In this document: in pieces, positions 54,009 through 62,864 of the stretch
How positions within the stretch are numbered: position 1 is the first letter of the stretch
Layout of the letters: each line of letters opens with the position of its first letter
Source: ATX-6F1 sp943369485
GTDB lineage: Bacteria > Cyanobacteriota > Cyanobacteriia > PCC-6307 > Cyanobiaceae
Direction of reading: 5' to 3'
Length of the DNA: 64,000 bases
NCBI GenBank assembly: GCA_943369485.1
Contig: CALRNH020000007.1
Coordinates: 62,001 to 126,000 of the forward strand
Program-made: the position numbers and the translations under genes
The notes under the pieces: generated by a model
Databases searched by the model: none
What the model was told of the DNA's origin: nothing
What the model saw: the letters and a program-made list of their open reading frames with translations, nothing else

Positions 54009-54854
54009 TCAGCGGGTGGCCTCCAGCACCAGCACCGCCGGGGTGTCGGCGCCAACGACGCCATAGCTGGGGGCGGCGATCCAGTGGATCAAGGCCTTGC
54101 TGAAGCCGGCGGAGCGGCAGAGATCGAGAAGATCCCAGCCGGGAATCTGGTAGACGAGGCTGCCGCCCTCGGGGTTGACGGGATCGCCGTGCAGTTCGAC
54201 CTCGGTGAGGAGTTCGGGCTTCCCATCGGGCCGGTGAACCGCCTTGGTGATCGTGGTTTCTCGGTTGTAGGCGAAGGGGAAGGTTCCCACCAACTTGCCG
54301 CCGCTCACCAGCACCCGGGCCATGTGGCCAAGGGCGGCGGGCAGGTCGTAGAGGTGCTCGAACAGCTCGTTGCAGATCACCAGGTCGCGACTGGCATCGG
54401 GCAGGGTGAGGGAGCAGAGGTCCTGGTGGATGGCCCGGCCGCTATAGGGGCTCTGTTGATCCGGCAGGTACTCGCTGCTGATGGTGTTGGGGATCAGATC
54501 GAAGATCTGCAGTCCCATCACTGTGACCGCCTCAGGGATGAACAGGCGAAGCTGATCGAAGGGGGGCAGGTCTCCCGCCTCCACGAGGCGCCGGAGTAGC
54601 AGGTAGACCGCCCGCTGACGGGAGAGGATGCCGTTGTGGGAGAGGCTCTCGCGGTAGTTGGAACCCCGCAGCTCCAATTCAGAGGCGGCGATCGGAGCGT
54701 CGCTGATCGGGTCGCGGATGCCGTGAAGGGCGATCAGGCGCAGGGCCTCCTCCACCTGGGAGGGCCACTGGGGATACTGGTCCGCCAGAAAGGGACTGAA
54801 CTCGGCGAAGCTGGTGAAGACGCGGGTGTCGCTGTGAAGTTGTTGGGCGAGCAC
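54009..54854 (-). CDS. SAM-dependent methyltransferase-like protein
   Basis: The 281-residue protein starts with GTG at 54854. The central part shows ASRDLVICNELFEHLYDLPA, the acidic post-I and motif III region of class I methyltransferases, with DLPAALGHMARVLVSGGKLV typical of type-11 enzymes. Motif I is degenerate (MGLQIFDLIPNTISSEYLPD). In polysaccharide loci such proteins modify sugars or act as glycosyl-associated methyltransferases. It is flanked by relics on one side and a small coiled-coil gene on the other. Confidence 0.75.
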   Translation of the reverse strand: MLAQQLHSDTRVFTSFAEFSPFLADQYPQWPSQVEEALRLIALHGIRDPISDAPIAASELELRGSNYRESLSHNGILSRQRAVYLLLRRLVEAGDLPPFDQLRLFIPEAVTVMGLQIFDLIPNTISSEYLPDQQSPYSGRAIHQDLCSLTLPDASRDLVICNELFEHLYDLPAALGHMARVLVSGGKLVGTFPFAYNRETTITKAVHRPDGKPELLTEVELHGDPVNPEGGSLVYQIPGWDLLDLCRSAGFSKALIHWIAAPSYGVVGADTPAVLVLEATR

Positions 54855-54916
54855 GAGCCTCCCTTGGCACGGTTCCTAAAGTAGGCCTAATCAGGTTTCC
54901 AATCGCTCACCAACGC

Positions 54917-55156
54917 ATGGCCAATGACACCCTCAGTCAGCAGAGCGACCTCAGCGGACTGAAGCAGGAGTTGGAGGAGGCCAGGGATGAGGCGGATTTG
55001 AACCTGTTGCAGCTTCAGCAGGTGCAGGAGGAGCTGGAGTTCTATTTTCTGGCCCACCAGGAGCAGCAATCCCTGCTGCAGCGCTATCAATCCGAGCAAG
55101 TTCGGGCCGAGGCCCTGATCGCCGGCCTCCTGGAGCGGCTGGAACGCTCCAGCTGA
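54917..55156 (+). CDS. Small coiled-coil protein
   Basis: The 79-residue protein is one continuous amphipathic helix (SGLKQELEEARDEADLNLLQ, then LQQVQEELEFYFLAHQ, ending LIAGLLERLERSS). The LLQLxQVQEELExYF pattern is a recurring cyanobacterial coiled-coil motif that also occurs, in looser form, in the protein at 29878..30771. A role as an assembly or docking helix for glycan enzymes is possible. The start is ATG at 54917. It is divergent from the methyltransferase gene. Confidence 0.65.
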   Translation: MANDTLSQQSDLSGLKQELEEARDEADLNLLQLQQVQEELEFYFLAHQEQQSLLQRYQSEQVRAEALIAGLLERLERSS

Positions 55157-55175
55157 ACCGACCGGTGCGACCCCG

Positions 55176-56429
55176 TCAGGCCGCCAGGGCGAACCGGGCC
55201 TCCGCCTCCGCCAGGGATCTGGAAAAAGCCTCAAGCTGAAGCAAGGCCGCCTCAGGCTCCAGAGGCTCGCTCGCTGGATGCGGGTCTGGCAGGGGAAGCC
55301 CGTGGCGGAGGGCCGACCGCTCGATCAGGGCCGTAAAGCGATCCAGCTGGCTGGCAGCGGCCGTGGCGGGATCGAGTGAACCGGAAACCCCCTGCTGGGT
55401 CTGCAGGGCCTGATCGAGCAGGGAACGGAGGGGCTGCCACTGGGGATCTTGCTCCAGCAGCTGCTCCAGCAACGCCCGCGCCTCCGTGGCCTGGCCACGA
55501 TTGAGCAGGGAGCGGGCCTGCAGCAAACCAGGGCCTCGACGGGCCTCCCGGCGCCGCTGGCGAAACAACTCCGCCAACTCCTCCGCCTCGCCATCGCCAC
55601 TGGCCGACGCCCGCCGCACGGCTTCGCCCCAGTGATCGAGGGCCAGGGCCACCTGATCGACGGCCAGGGCCTGGCGGGCCTGGAGATCCCAGAGCCAGGG
55701 GTTCTGCTGATCGGGCTCAGGCGCCTGCTGCAGCCAGAATCCCGCCTGGCCGTGGTCGCCCCGGGCCAGGGCCAGCTCGGCGGCCTTGAGGCGGGCGAAG
55801 CTCCAATCGGGCCAGAGATCGCTGAGGAAGCCCCAGAACACAAGGGCCTGGGCGGGTTCGGCCTCGATCAGCGCCTCCGGCACCAGCTGAGCCAGGAACG
55901 GTTGCAACGGTTGATCCAGGGCCTCGCGGTGGCGCACCAGCAGGGCCAGGCCGTCGAGACCTTCGGGCGTGAGCGCCCAGGACCAATCCTGGGAAGCCTG
56001 CTGCTGCCAGTGAGCCTGCAAGGCCAGAGGCTCCAGCCAGCGCCAGCGGTGGAAGGAGCCCACCAGTTCGGGGGCCATGCCGCCTAAGAGCGCTGCCCCT
56101 TCTGATCCTTCCGGGCCTTCGGCGGTCCAGAGCCCCCAGGGATCCGGCACCAGAGCGGCGGCGGGAGCCAGCCGATCCGCCTCCAGAAAGGCGCGGTCAG
56201 CGGCCAGGCCATCGCCGGCCAGCAGCCAGGCCAGGCTGAGGCCAAGGGCCAGCGATGCCGACCAATGGGGCGAGCTACGCAGGCGAGTTGCTTCCGCCTG
56301 GAGCTGGTCGGAGAGGGCGTAGCGCCCCAGCCAGAGCAGCCGCTCAGCGGCCTGGTGCTCGTCGGAGGCGGCATCCAGGGGAAGGATCAGGGAGGCGGCC
56401 GCCATCCAGGCCATCGAGACAGAGCCCAT
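55176..56429 (-). CDS. TPR-like repeat protein
   Basis: ATG at 56429 (MGSVSMAWMAAASLILPLDA) is preferred over longer readings because the upstream part shadows the divergent gene. It gives 417 residues rich in helical pairs (RLLWLGRYALSDQLQAEATR, ARQALAVDQVALALDHWGEA, LLNRGQATEARALLEQLLEQ). The N-terminus may be membrane-associated. It is convergent with the small coiled-coil gene and divergent from a GT-like gene. Function unknown beyond protein binding. Confidence 0.65.
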   Translation of the reverse strand: MGSVSMAWMAAASLILPLDAASDEHQAAERLLWLGRYALSDQLQAEATRLRSSPHWSASLALGLSLAWLLAGDGLAADRAFLEADRLAPAAALVPDPWGLWTAEGPEGSEGAALLGGMAPELVGSFHRWRWLEPLALQAHWQQQASQDWSWALTPEGLDGLALLVRHREALDQPLQPFLAQLVPEALIEAEPAQALVFWGFLSDLWPDWSFARLKAAELALARGDHGQAGFWLQQAPEPDQQNPWLWDLQARQALAVDQVALALDHWGEAVRRASASGDGEAEELAELFRQRRREARRGPGLLQARSLLNRGQATEARALLEQLLEQDPQWQPLRSLLDQALQTQQGVSGSLDPATAAASQLDRFTALIERSALRHGLPLPDPHPASEPLEPEAALLQLEAFSRSLAEAEARFALAA

Positions 56430-56587
56430 CGCAATGGAACCATTGTGCCGGTGAACACACCGCCTGCCGAGCCCCTGAAACCATTCCTCCAGGAATCGGC
56501 CATTGAGTCCGGTCTGCGAGGGTGTTGAACAACACAGCACCGGACCACCCGGCACGCCATGGGCAGCGGTTGCACCACCTGGAGTCG

Positions 56588-57799
56588 ATGAACGGCAAGC
56601 GCGCCGTGATCGTGGACCCGGCCGCTGAGGGCAACGTGGGCCACCACGGCGACGTCAACGCCCATCTTCTGCAGGCCCTGCGAGATGCGGGCCTGGCCGC
56701 CGAGCTGTGGGATGGCAAGGTTCTTGAGGGTTGTGGCTACCTGGATCCACGCCACTGGGCCGATCTGGGGGGCACGCTGCACCTGGCCAAACGCTGCGAA
56801 GAGCGGATGCAGGCGGCCCTGAACCATCCGGCCAGGGCAGATCAGCCCCAGCCAGCCCCACCGGTGGCGGCATGGCTGATGCACACGGCCCTGCCGTTCC
56901 AGCTGCTGGGGCTGGCGCGGTTGCTCAGCCAGCAGCCGGCCGCCACGGTGCTGGTGTCGCTGATGTTCGCTCCTGGCGAAACCCTGGAAGGGGCCACGGC
57001 CGATCCAGAAGCGGAGGGCCAGGCGCGGGTGGCCCTCTCGGCCCTGGGCCAGGCCTGCCGCCGGGGGGGCCATCACCTGGAGATCTGGTGCCCCTCACAA
57101 CAGACCCTCGAGCTCTACGAGCCACTGCTGGCGGCGGCGGGGCTGGAGGCCCAGGGGGTTCACGGGGCGGTGGTGGGAGCCGGCCAGCCGGTGGAGGCCG
57201 CTGCGGTGGCCCCCGGAACAGGAGTGCTGCTGCACTGGGGCGATCTCAAGGCCGGCAAAGGGCGCGCCGCCGCCCTCACGGTGGTGGAGCGCCTGCTGGC
57301 GGGCGCCCCCCTTCCACCGGCGCTGGCTGGAAGCCGCTGGCTGTTTCATGTGCACAGCCGCGAACCGCTACCGGAGGCCGAACGGCAGGTGCTTCTGAGG
57401 GCCGAGGCGGAACTGGGCGGCTTCCAGTGGATCCAGGGATATGTGGAGGCGGAGGAGATGCAGCGGCACCTGGCGGCTTGCAGCCGGGCGCTGCTGGCCT
57501 ACGACCCTGAGGCCTACGGGCAACGCAGTTCAGGCCTGCTGTGGTGTTACGGATCCGCCCGGCTGGCGATCGGGGCGCCGGCTCTGGCCGTCGGCCATGG
57601 CGAGGGCTGGCTGGCACGGGAGGCCGCCGCCCTGGGCATCGGTTGGAACGTGGGCCGCAACGGCGACTGGCTGGCGGCCCTGGGGGAAGCCGAAACGAGC
57701 AGTGCGGGCTTCACGGCCTATGGCCGCGCGGTACTGGGCCACTCCTTTGCCCAGCAGATGGCGCAGCGGGTGACGGCAGCGATTTTGAGCGGCGATTGA
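56588..57799 (+). CDS. Putative GT-B glycosyltransferase
   Basis: ATG at 56588 (MNGKRAVIVDPAAEGNVGHH) gives 403 residues; an ATG at 56522 adds 22 residues. A glycine-rich N-terminal loop (GNVGHHGDVNAHLLQALRDA) and a C-terminal donor-like half (GYVEAEEMQRHLAACSRALL, then YDPEAYGQRSSGLLWCYGSA) resemble GT4 enzymes. The usual E-x7-E motif is replaced by the RSSGLLW region. It is followed by a 310-base gap. Substrate unknown. Confidence 0.6.
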   Translation: MNGKRAVIVDPAAEGNVGHHGDVNAHLLQALRDAGLAAELWDGKVLEGCGYLDPRHWADLGGTLHLAKRCEERMQAALNHPARADQPQPAPPVAAWLMHTALPFQLLGLARLLSQQPAATVLVSLMFAPGETLEGATADPEAEGQARVALSALGQACRRGGHHLEIWCPSQQTLELYEPLLAAAGLEAQGVHGAVVGAGQPVEAAAVAPGTGVLLHWGDLKAGKGRAAALTVVERLLAGAPLPPALAGSRWLFHVHSREPLPEAERQVLLRAEAELGGFQWIQGYVEAEEMQRHLAACSRALLAYDPEAYGQRSSGLLWCYGSARLAIGAPALAVGHGEGWLAREAAALGIGWNVGRNGDWLAALGEAETSSAGFTAYGRAVLGHSFAQQMAQRVTAAILSGD

Positions 57800-58109
57800 T
57801 TCGATGACGAGGGAGCCATCAACCAGACAGCCGCCGGCGGAGCTCACCAGCAACCATGCGCGACCACCGCGCACCCGGAAACGGGCGGCCCGTCGAAGGG
57901 GCTTCTGCCCACACCCTCGCGCAATCTGGACAACAGAACGATGGGAATCCCAGAAGGTGGTAGGCCCGCCGGCGAGAAGGGCATACGGCTGGGATCGACC
58001 GCAATTGACACAATGATTGACCGGGCAGCGGGTCAAGACCAGTCTCGAATGGAATGGCTGTTAACCCACCCAATACCCTCTCAACAGCAAGCCCTCAACA
58101 CAAGGCGCC
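57800..58109. other. Intergenic stretch without a supported gene
   Basis: No frame shows a recognisable motif. Minus-strand frames contain cysteine pairs (CVNCG, CCPDC) that might be an eroded zinc-binding protein or transposase end, but I cannot support it. The right end presumably holds the promoter of the AT-richer operon that follows. Confidence 0.4.
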
Positions 58110-58814
58110 ATGGAACCAAATTGGCTGAACATCGCCAACCGATTACAGAGATTTAAAGACTGCCACAAGGGCGAGCAGATGGTGCTGATCTGCAATGGCC
58201 CGTCCCTCAACAGGACCAATTTCAGCCTTATCCGCAATCAACACACGATAGGGATGAACAAAATCTTTCTCGGTCTCAGCAAATACAAGTTCTATCCGCG
58301 CTACTACGTAGCCATTAACGAAAAGGTGATCGAACAAAGCGAATCACAGATCAAGAAACTGAACTGCATTCAATTCATACCACCACAGCCCGCCTCAAGC
58401 AGCCTAAAGGAAAGCGCCTTCACCTACTGGATGAAAACCGATCTTCCAACCAAAGGCTTCTCAACCGATCTCACCTCAGGGATTCATCAAGGCTGGACAG
58501 TCACCCATGCCGCGCTACAAATCGCCTATTTCATGGGCTTTCAACGTGTGCTAATTGTAGGGATGGATCATCGCTATCAGTATGATGGGCTTCCAAATGA
58601 CTTGAAAACCCTGACAGGCCCCGATCCCAATCACTTCATCGACAGCTATTTTCAGGGCTGTCCGTGGAACAATCCTGACCTGAATCACTCCGAAGAGTCA
58701 TACTGTATCGCTCGACACACCTACGAGCTGGATGGCCGCACCATCATTGATTGCACCGTGGACGGCGCCTGCGAAGTGTTCGAAAAACGTTCCCTCGCTG
58801 AGGTTCTGCCATGA
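58110..58814 (+). CDS. DUF115 (MptE/Maf-like) family protein
   Basis: The 234-residue protein has the DUF115 hallmark LICNGPSLNRTNF near residue 28, then YYVAINEKVIEQ and the central block LQIAYFMGFQRVLIVGMDHR with a DPNHF motif near the C-terminus. DUF115 is the core of flagellin-modifying Maf proteins and of archaeal 6-hydroxymethylpterin diphosphokinase. In bacteria, Maf proteins are thought to move nonulosonic acids onto protein. A CMP-sugar synthetase-like domain is encoded two genes downstream, so a sugar transfer role is favoured by context. It overlaps the hydrolase gene by four bases. Confidence 0.82.
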   Translation: MEPNWLNIANRLQRFKDCHKGEQMVLICNGPSLNRTNFSLIRNQHTIGMNKIFLGLSKYKFYPRYYVAINEKVIEQSESQIKKLNCIQFIPPQPASSSLKESAFTYWMKTDLPTKGFSTDLTSGIHQGWTVTHAALQIAYFMGFQRVLIVGMDHRYQYDGLPNDLKTLTGPDPNHFIDSYFQGCPWNNPDLNHSEESYCIARHTYELDGRTIIDCTVDGACEVFEKRSLAEVLP

Positions 58815-59605
58815 CAGCCCATGCCCCCCCACAACCCACCGCCAGCCTTGAACACCTGGGCCAGACGGGCCTGAAAATCGACCTCGGCGATCTCTGTGTG
58901 CTCGTCGATCCCTATCTCAGCCACTCGGTGCAGGAACTTGATGCGCCTGACTTGGTGCGGCAGGTGCCGATTGCCTATTCACCCTCCAGCCTTGATCAGG
59001 TGGATTGGGTGCTCATCACCCATGAGCACATGGATCACTGTGATCCCCACACGATCCCCGCGATCGCCGAGGCTTCGCCTGCCGCACGCTTCATGGCACC
59101 GGAACCGGTGCGGCGCCAACTGCAGGAATGGGGCATCAGCCAGGAGCGCGTCATACCTGCCAGCGGGAGCTGGACGGAGCTGGGGGCCCATCTGCGGGTG
59201 CGCGCCGTGCCGGCGGCCCACCCTCGCATCATCACGGCACAGGATGGCCAGCCCAAAGCGGTGGGCTACCTATTGGAACGCCACCAGAAACGAATCCTGG
59301 TGGCCGGTGACACCAGTGCCTGTGAAGAGGTGATCGTGACTCTGAAGGCCCTGCAACCCATCCACAGCGCCTTGCTGCCCGTCAACGAAGACAACTTCTT
59401 TCGGCGTCGCCGAGGCATCGTGGGCAACATGAGCGTGCGGGAAGCCTTTGGCCTGGCCGCAGAACTGGAGGTGCAAGAGGTGGTTCCCGTGCACTGGGAC
59501 TTGTTTGCCATCAACAGCACCTCACCCGACGAGATCCAGGCCGTGTATGCCTCACAGCCGTGGCCCTTTCGCCTGGTGATGCATGCCGGAGAAATCACCC
59601 TATGA
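58811..59605 (+). CDS. Metallo-beta-lactamase-fold hydrolase (UlaG-like)
   Basis: The 264-residue protein has the metal motif THEHMDHCDPHTIP, further histidines at VPAAHPR, the aspartate in VAGDTSACE and a late PVHWD. It resembles the UlaG/lactonase-type branch that opens sugar lactones or hydrolyses phosphodiester and related bonds. It is coupled by ATGA overlaps to a DUF115 gene and a GT2-synthetase fusion, so it may process a sugar or a precursor of the same pathway. Substrate unknown. Confidence 0.83.
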   Translation: MTAHAPPQPTASLEHLGQTGLKIDLGDLCVLVDPYLSHSVQELDAPDLVRQVPIAYSPSSLDQVDWVLITHEHMDHCDPHTIPAIAEASPAARFMAPEPVRRQLQEWGISQERVIPASGSWTELGAHLRVRAVPAAHPRIITAQDGQPKAVGYLLERHQKRILVAGDTSACEEVIVTLKALQPIHSALLPVNEDNFFRRRRGIVGNMSVREAFGLAAELEVQEVVPVHWDLFAINSTSPDEIQAVYASQPWPFRLVMHAGEITL

Positions 59606-61278
59606 GGCCGATCGAAGCCAGCATCATCATTCGCACCTTGAATGAGGCTCGCTACCTGCCTCAGTTGCTTGAGGCCATTGACGCCCAGCGGTGTGAATTC
59701 CGCAGTGAGGTGGTGCTGGTCGACTCCGGCTCCACCGATGGCACCCTGGAGATCGCCCATGCCCATGGCTGCAGGATTCTGCGCATTGCCAAGGAGGAAT
59801 TCTCCTTTGGTCGCAGCCTCAACCGTGGTTGTGAAGCAGCCCACGGCCGCTTTCTGGTGATGATCAGCGGTCATTGTGTGCCCTGCCACGGCAGCTGGTT
59901 GCAGCGTCTGGTGTCACCCCTGGCGGAAGGAATCGTTGCCTACGGATATGGCCGGCAATTGGGTGGCCCTGACACCCACTGGAGTGAGCACAGGATTTTT
60001 GCCAAATACTTCCCTGAGCACAGTGACCTTCCCCAGCAAGGCATCTACTGCAACAATGCCAATAGCGCCCTTGTGAAGGAGACCTGGAATCGATACAAAT
60101 TCGACGAAAGCCTCACCGGCCTGGAAGACATGCACCTGGCGCAACGGGTGGTGGCGGATGGGGGCAAGGTGGGCTATGTGGCGGAAGCCGCCGTGTTCCA
60201 CTATCACCATGAACGCTGGCCTCAAGTGCGCACCCGATTCGAGCGAGAGGCCCTGGCCCTGCAACGCATCAGGCCAGACCTAGTGGTTCGGAAGCGAGAT
60301 CTCGTCCGCTACCTAACCAGGGGCGTTGCGGCGGATCTGCAGCATGCGCGGATGAATCGAGTACCCTTGCACCGTTGGCCCGATGTTTGGCGCTACAGGC
60401 TTGCCCAGTACTGGGGGAGCTACAGCGGTAACCGACTCAGCCGCGAAATTTCCGCAAGTTTGCGTGAGAGTTACTTCTACCCAACCGAGAAGAAGGGGCG
60501 CGCCCTCGCCCATGCTGAGTTCCAAGATCGTCCTACATCAAGCACTGTCATGACTCACACAAGCCCTGAACGGATCGTCGCCCTGCTGCCGATGAAGGCC
60601 CACAGCGCCAGGGTGAGCGGCAAGAACTTCCGGGATTTCTGCGGGAAGCCTTTGTTCCGCTGGATTCTGGACACGTTGCTGGAGGTGGAAGAGATCGATC
60701 TGATCGTAATCAACACCGATGCACGCGAGATCCTCAAGGAGAATGGCCTGGTCGACAGCGAGCGCGTGCTGATCCGTGACCGCCCTGAAGAAATCTGCGG
60801 CGACTTCGTGAGCATGAACAAGGTGATTGCCAATGACATGGAGAATGTGCCTGCCGATATTTACTTAATGACCCACACCACCAATCCGTTGTTGAGCGCA
60901 AAGACTGTTCGTGAGGCTATCGCAGCCTACAAACTCGGCATAGCCAGTGAAAGCTGTGATTCACTCTTCACCGTCGATCGCATTCAAACGCGCTTTTACA
61001 AAAGAGATGGGTCGCCAGTCAACCACGACCCCACCAATCTTGTGAGAACTCAAGATTTAGAATCGTGGTACGAAGAAAATTCAAATCTATACGTCTTTAA
61101 CAAAACAGGATTCGCCACTACAGATGCAAGAATTGGCACTAAGCCTAAATTATTTGTGACACCTAAATACGAGTCTATTGATATTGACGAACCAGAAGAT
61201 TGGGACTTTGCAGTGGCTGCTACACATTTCCAAATATCCAAAAGCAGTAGTGATCCGGCTCTTAGGTTAACAAGCTGA
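59602..61278 (+). CDS. GT2 glycosyltransferase fused to CMP-sugar synthetase
   Basis: ATG at 59602 overlaps the hydrolase stop (ATGA) and gives 558 residues. Residues 1 to about 300 form a GT2 domain (EASIIIRTLNEARYLPQLLE, VVLVDSGSTDGT, NSALVKETW). From about 317 comes a cytidylyltransferase of the NeuA/nonulosonate type (RIVALLPMKAHSARVSGKNF, GKPLFRWILDTLL, and VSMNKVIANDME). It should activate a sialic-acid-like sugar with CTP and perhaps transfer it. An internal ATG at 60550 could start a separate synthetase, so a true fusion is not proven. The sequence after 60.9 kb turns AT-rich. Confidence 0.85.
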   Translation: MRPIEASIIIRTLNEARYLPQLLEAIDAQRCEFRSEVVLVDSGSTDGTLEIAHAHGCRILRIAKEEFSFGRSLNRGCEAAHGRFLVMISGHCVPCHGSWLQRLVSPLAEGIVAYGYGRQLGGPDTHWSEHRIFAKYFPEHSDLPQQGIYCNNANSALVKETWNRYKFDESLTGLEDMHLAQRVVADGGKVGYVAEAAVFHYHHERWPQVRTRFEREALALQRIRPDLVVRKRDLVRYLTRGVAADLQHARMNRVPLHRWPDVWRYRLAQYWGSYSGNRLSREISASLRESYFYPTEKKGRALAHAEFQDRPTSSTVMTHTSPERIVALLPMKAHSARVSGKNFRDFCGKPLFRWILDTLLEVEEIDLIVINTDAREILKENGLVDSERVLIRDRPEEICGDFVSMNKVIANDMENVPADIYLMTHTTNPLLSAKTVREAIAAYKLGIASESCDSLFTVDRIQTRFYKRDGSPVNHDPTNLVRTQDLESWYEENSNLYVFNKTGFATTDARIGTKPKLFVTPKYESIDIDEPEDWDFAVAATHFQISKSSSDPALRLTS

Positions 61279-61388
61279 AGCCTCAAGACTAGCTCCAGTC
61301 AGGCACTACAGCGCTTGAATGCCGTGACCAAGCAAGTCAATCTATTACCGCAAGCCTTGAGCATCTATCCATTCCGCCGTACCCTCCA

Positions 61389-62864
61389 ATGGTCACTGAA
61401 AAAGCCAAAAAACAAACTTCAAATGGACATTCCGACCCAAACGCTGTTCCTGAGTATATATCATTGGAAGAAAGAAGCGATATTCCTTGGGATACTCAAA
61501 AGATCGCGTCATTCAAGGACAAACATCTCGGCCAGCGATGCTTTATCATAGGAAATGGTCCATCACTCAAGAAAACTGATTTAAATCTACTTGCAGGCGA
61601 GGTCACATTCGCCGTTAATAGTATTTTCCTGGCATTTCCAGACACCGTCTTTAGGCCAACATACTACACAGTATGCGATTCATTTGTTATAGAAGAAAAT
61701 ACGCAAGAAATTTGTGATTTGACATGTGAACACAAGTTTTTTCCATCTACATACAGGAAATTCATTCCTGCAAGCGTAAGGCAAAACGTCAGCTTCTTTC
61801 GACTCAACAGAGGCTTTAATGAGAAAACAAGCCCAAACCATGGGATAAGCCGTTTCTCATCTGACTGCAGCGAAAGAATCTATGACAATCAAACCGTAAC
61901 CTACATTAATATGCAACTCGCATATTACATGGGCTTTAGCGAGGTTTATTTGATAGGAATAGACTTTAGTTACACTATTCCAGATTCAGCGATTATAGAT
62001 GGCTGCAACATTACTTCAACGGAAGACGATCCAAACCATTTCCACCCCCAATACTTTGGTAAAGGCAGATCATGGCATGATCCCGTGCTCCACCGAGTAG
62101 TCCGTGGGTACCAGTTTTCACGGTTAGTTTACGAATGGGCAGATCGCACAGTTTACAACGCAACAGTCGGAGGAAAACTTGAGGTCTACAAGCGAAGAGA
62201 TTATTATTCTCTTTTTAGTGATCAGCATCAAGCCAACTCATTGGTGTTTGATTCTAAGCACACAGCTCAAGGGCAGTTATTGGGCCCCGTAGTAAAGAGT
62301 GGTTCATTATCGGCTTTAATGATTTCGCCCCAAAGCAACGAAACATTAAATTTCAGAGCTCCATTCTTCAGCAATAAGTTTGTATTAATAACGCTACTCT
62401 CCGACATGCCGATTGATGTAGATGGAGTTAGCTTGAAATTCAACCACAGCAACTACTCGATGATTGAAACGACACGATTATTTGAGACTGGCGATGAGAT
62501 ATTATTTTATGGAGCCGATATCATGATTTCCTTTATGTCCAGCGAGCTTGTCGAATCATTAAATATTAATTACTCAATCAAAGCAGGGTCAATTCTTTAT
62601 CTACAGTCAATCAAAGCTTTTGATCAGGATCCCCTTAACCCTTCAGCCAATAAATACAATCCCAAGGCCATTGACCTGAATGCCAATGCTGCACCGTTAG
62701 GAGACGAAAGGATTATATCTTCAGCACTGTTAATGTATAAAGCCAAAAATTTCTCCGCCGCCCTAGAACTTTACATCCAGGCCAAGGAACGCTATAATTT
62801 TAAAAGCCTAGACGTCGTAATAGCTGCCTGCAAGAAAAGAATTCTTGGAGCAGCTGATCAGTGA
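61389..62864 (+). CDS. DUF115 family protein with C-terminal extension
   Basis: The 491-residue protein has the DUF115 core in residues about 45-290 (FIIGNGPSLKKTDLNLL, TYYTVCDSFVI, QLAYYMGFSEVYLIGIDFSY, DPNHFHPQYF). A beta-rich C-terminal part of about 200 residues, of unknown type, follows, and the end is helical. The start is ATG at 61389, 110 bases after the previous gene. The gene is much AT-richer than the left-hand genes. It is the second DUF115 protein of the operon, and the next gene overlaps its stop by four bases (GTGA). Confidence 0.82.
   Translation: MVTEKAKKQTSNGHSDPNAVPEYISLEERSDIPWDTQKIASFKDKHLGQRCFIIGNGPSLKKTDLNLLAGEVTFAVNSIFLAFPDTVFRPTYYTVCDSFVIEENTQEICDLTCEHKFFPSTYRKFIPASVRQNVSFFRLNRGFNEKTSPNHGISRFSSDCSERIYDNQTVTYINMQLAYYMGFSEVYLIGIDFSYTIPDSAIIDGCNITSTEDDPNHFHPQYFGKGRSWHDPVLHRVVRGYQFSRLVYEWADRTVYNATVGGKLEVYKRRDYYSLFSDQHQANSLVFDSKHTAQGQLLGPVVKSGSLSALMISPQSNETLNFRAPFFSNKFVLITLLSDMPIDVDGVSLKFNHSNYSMIETTRLFETGDEILFYGADIMISFMSSELVESLNINYSIKAGSILYLQSIKAFDQDPLNPSANKYNPKAIDLNANAAPLGDERIISSALLMYKAKNFSAALELYIQAKERYNFKSLDVVIAACKKRILGAADQ

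Noticed and set aside
57530..58073. Minus-strand frames with cysteine pairs (CVNCG, CCPDC) between the GT gene and the DUF115 operon
   Set aside because: They recall an eroded transposase or zinc-binding protein, but the pieces lie in different frames and no family pattern could be confirmed.
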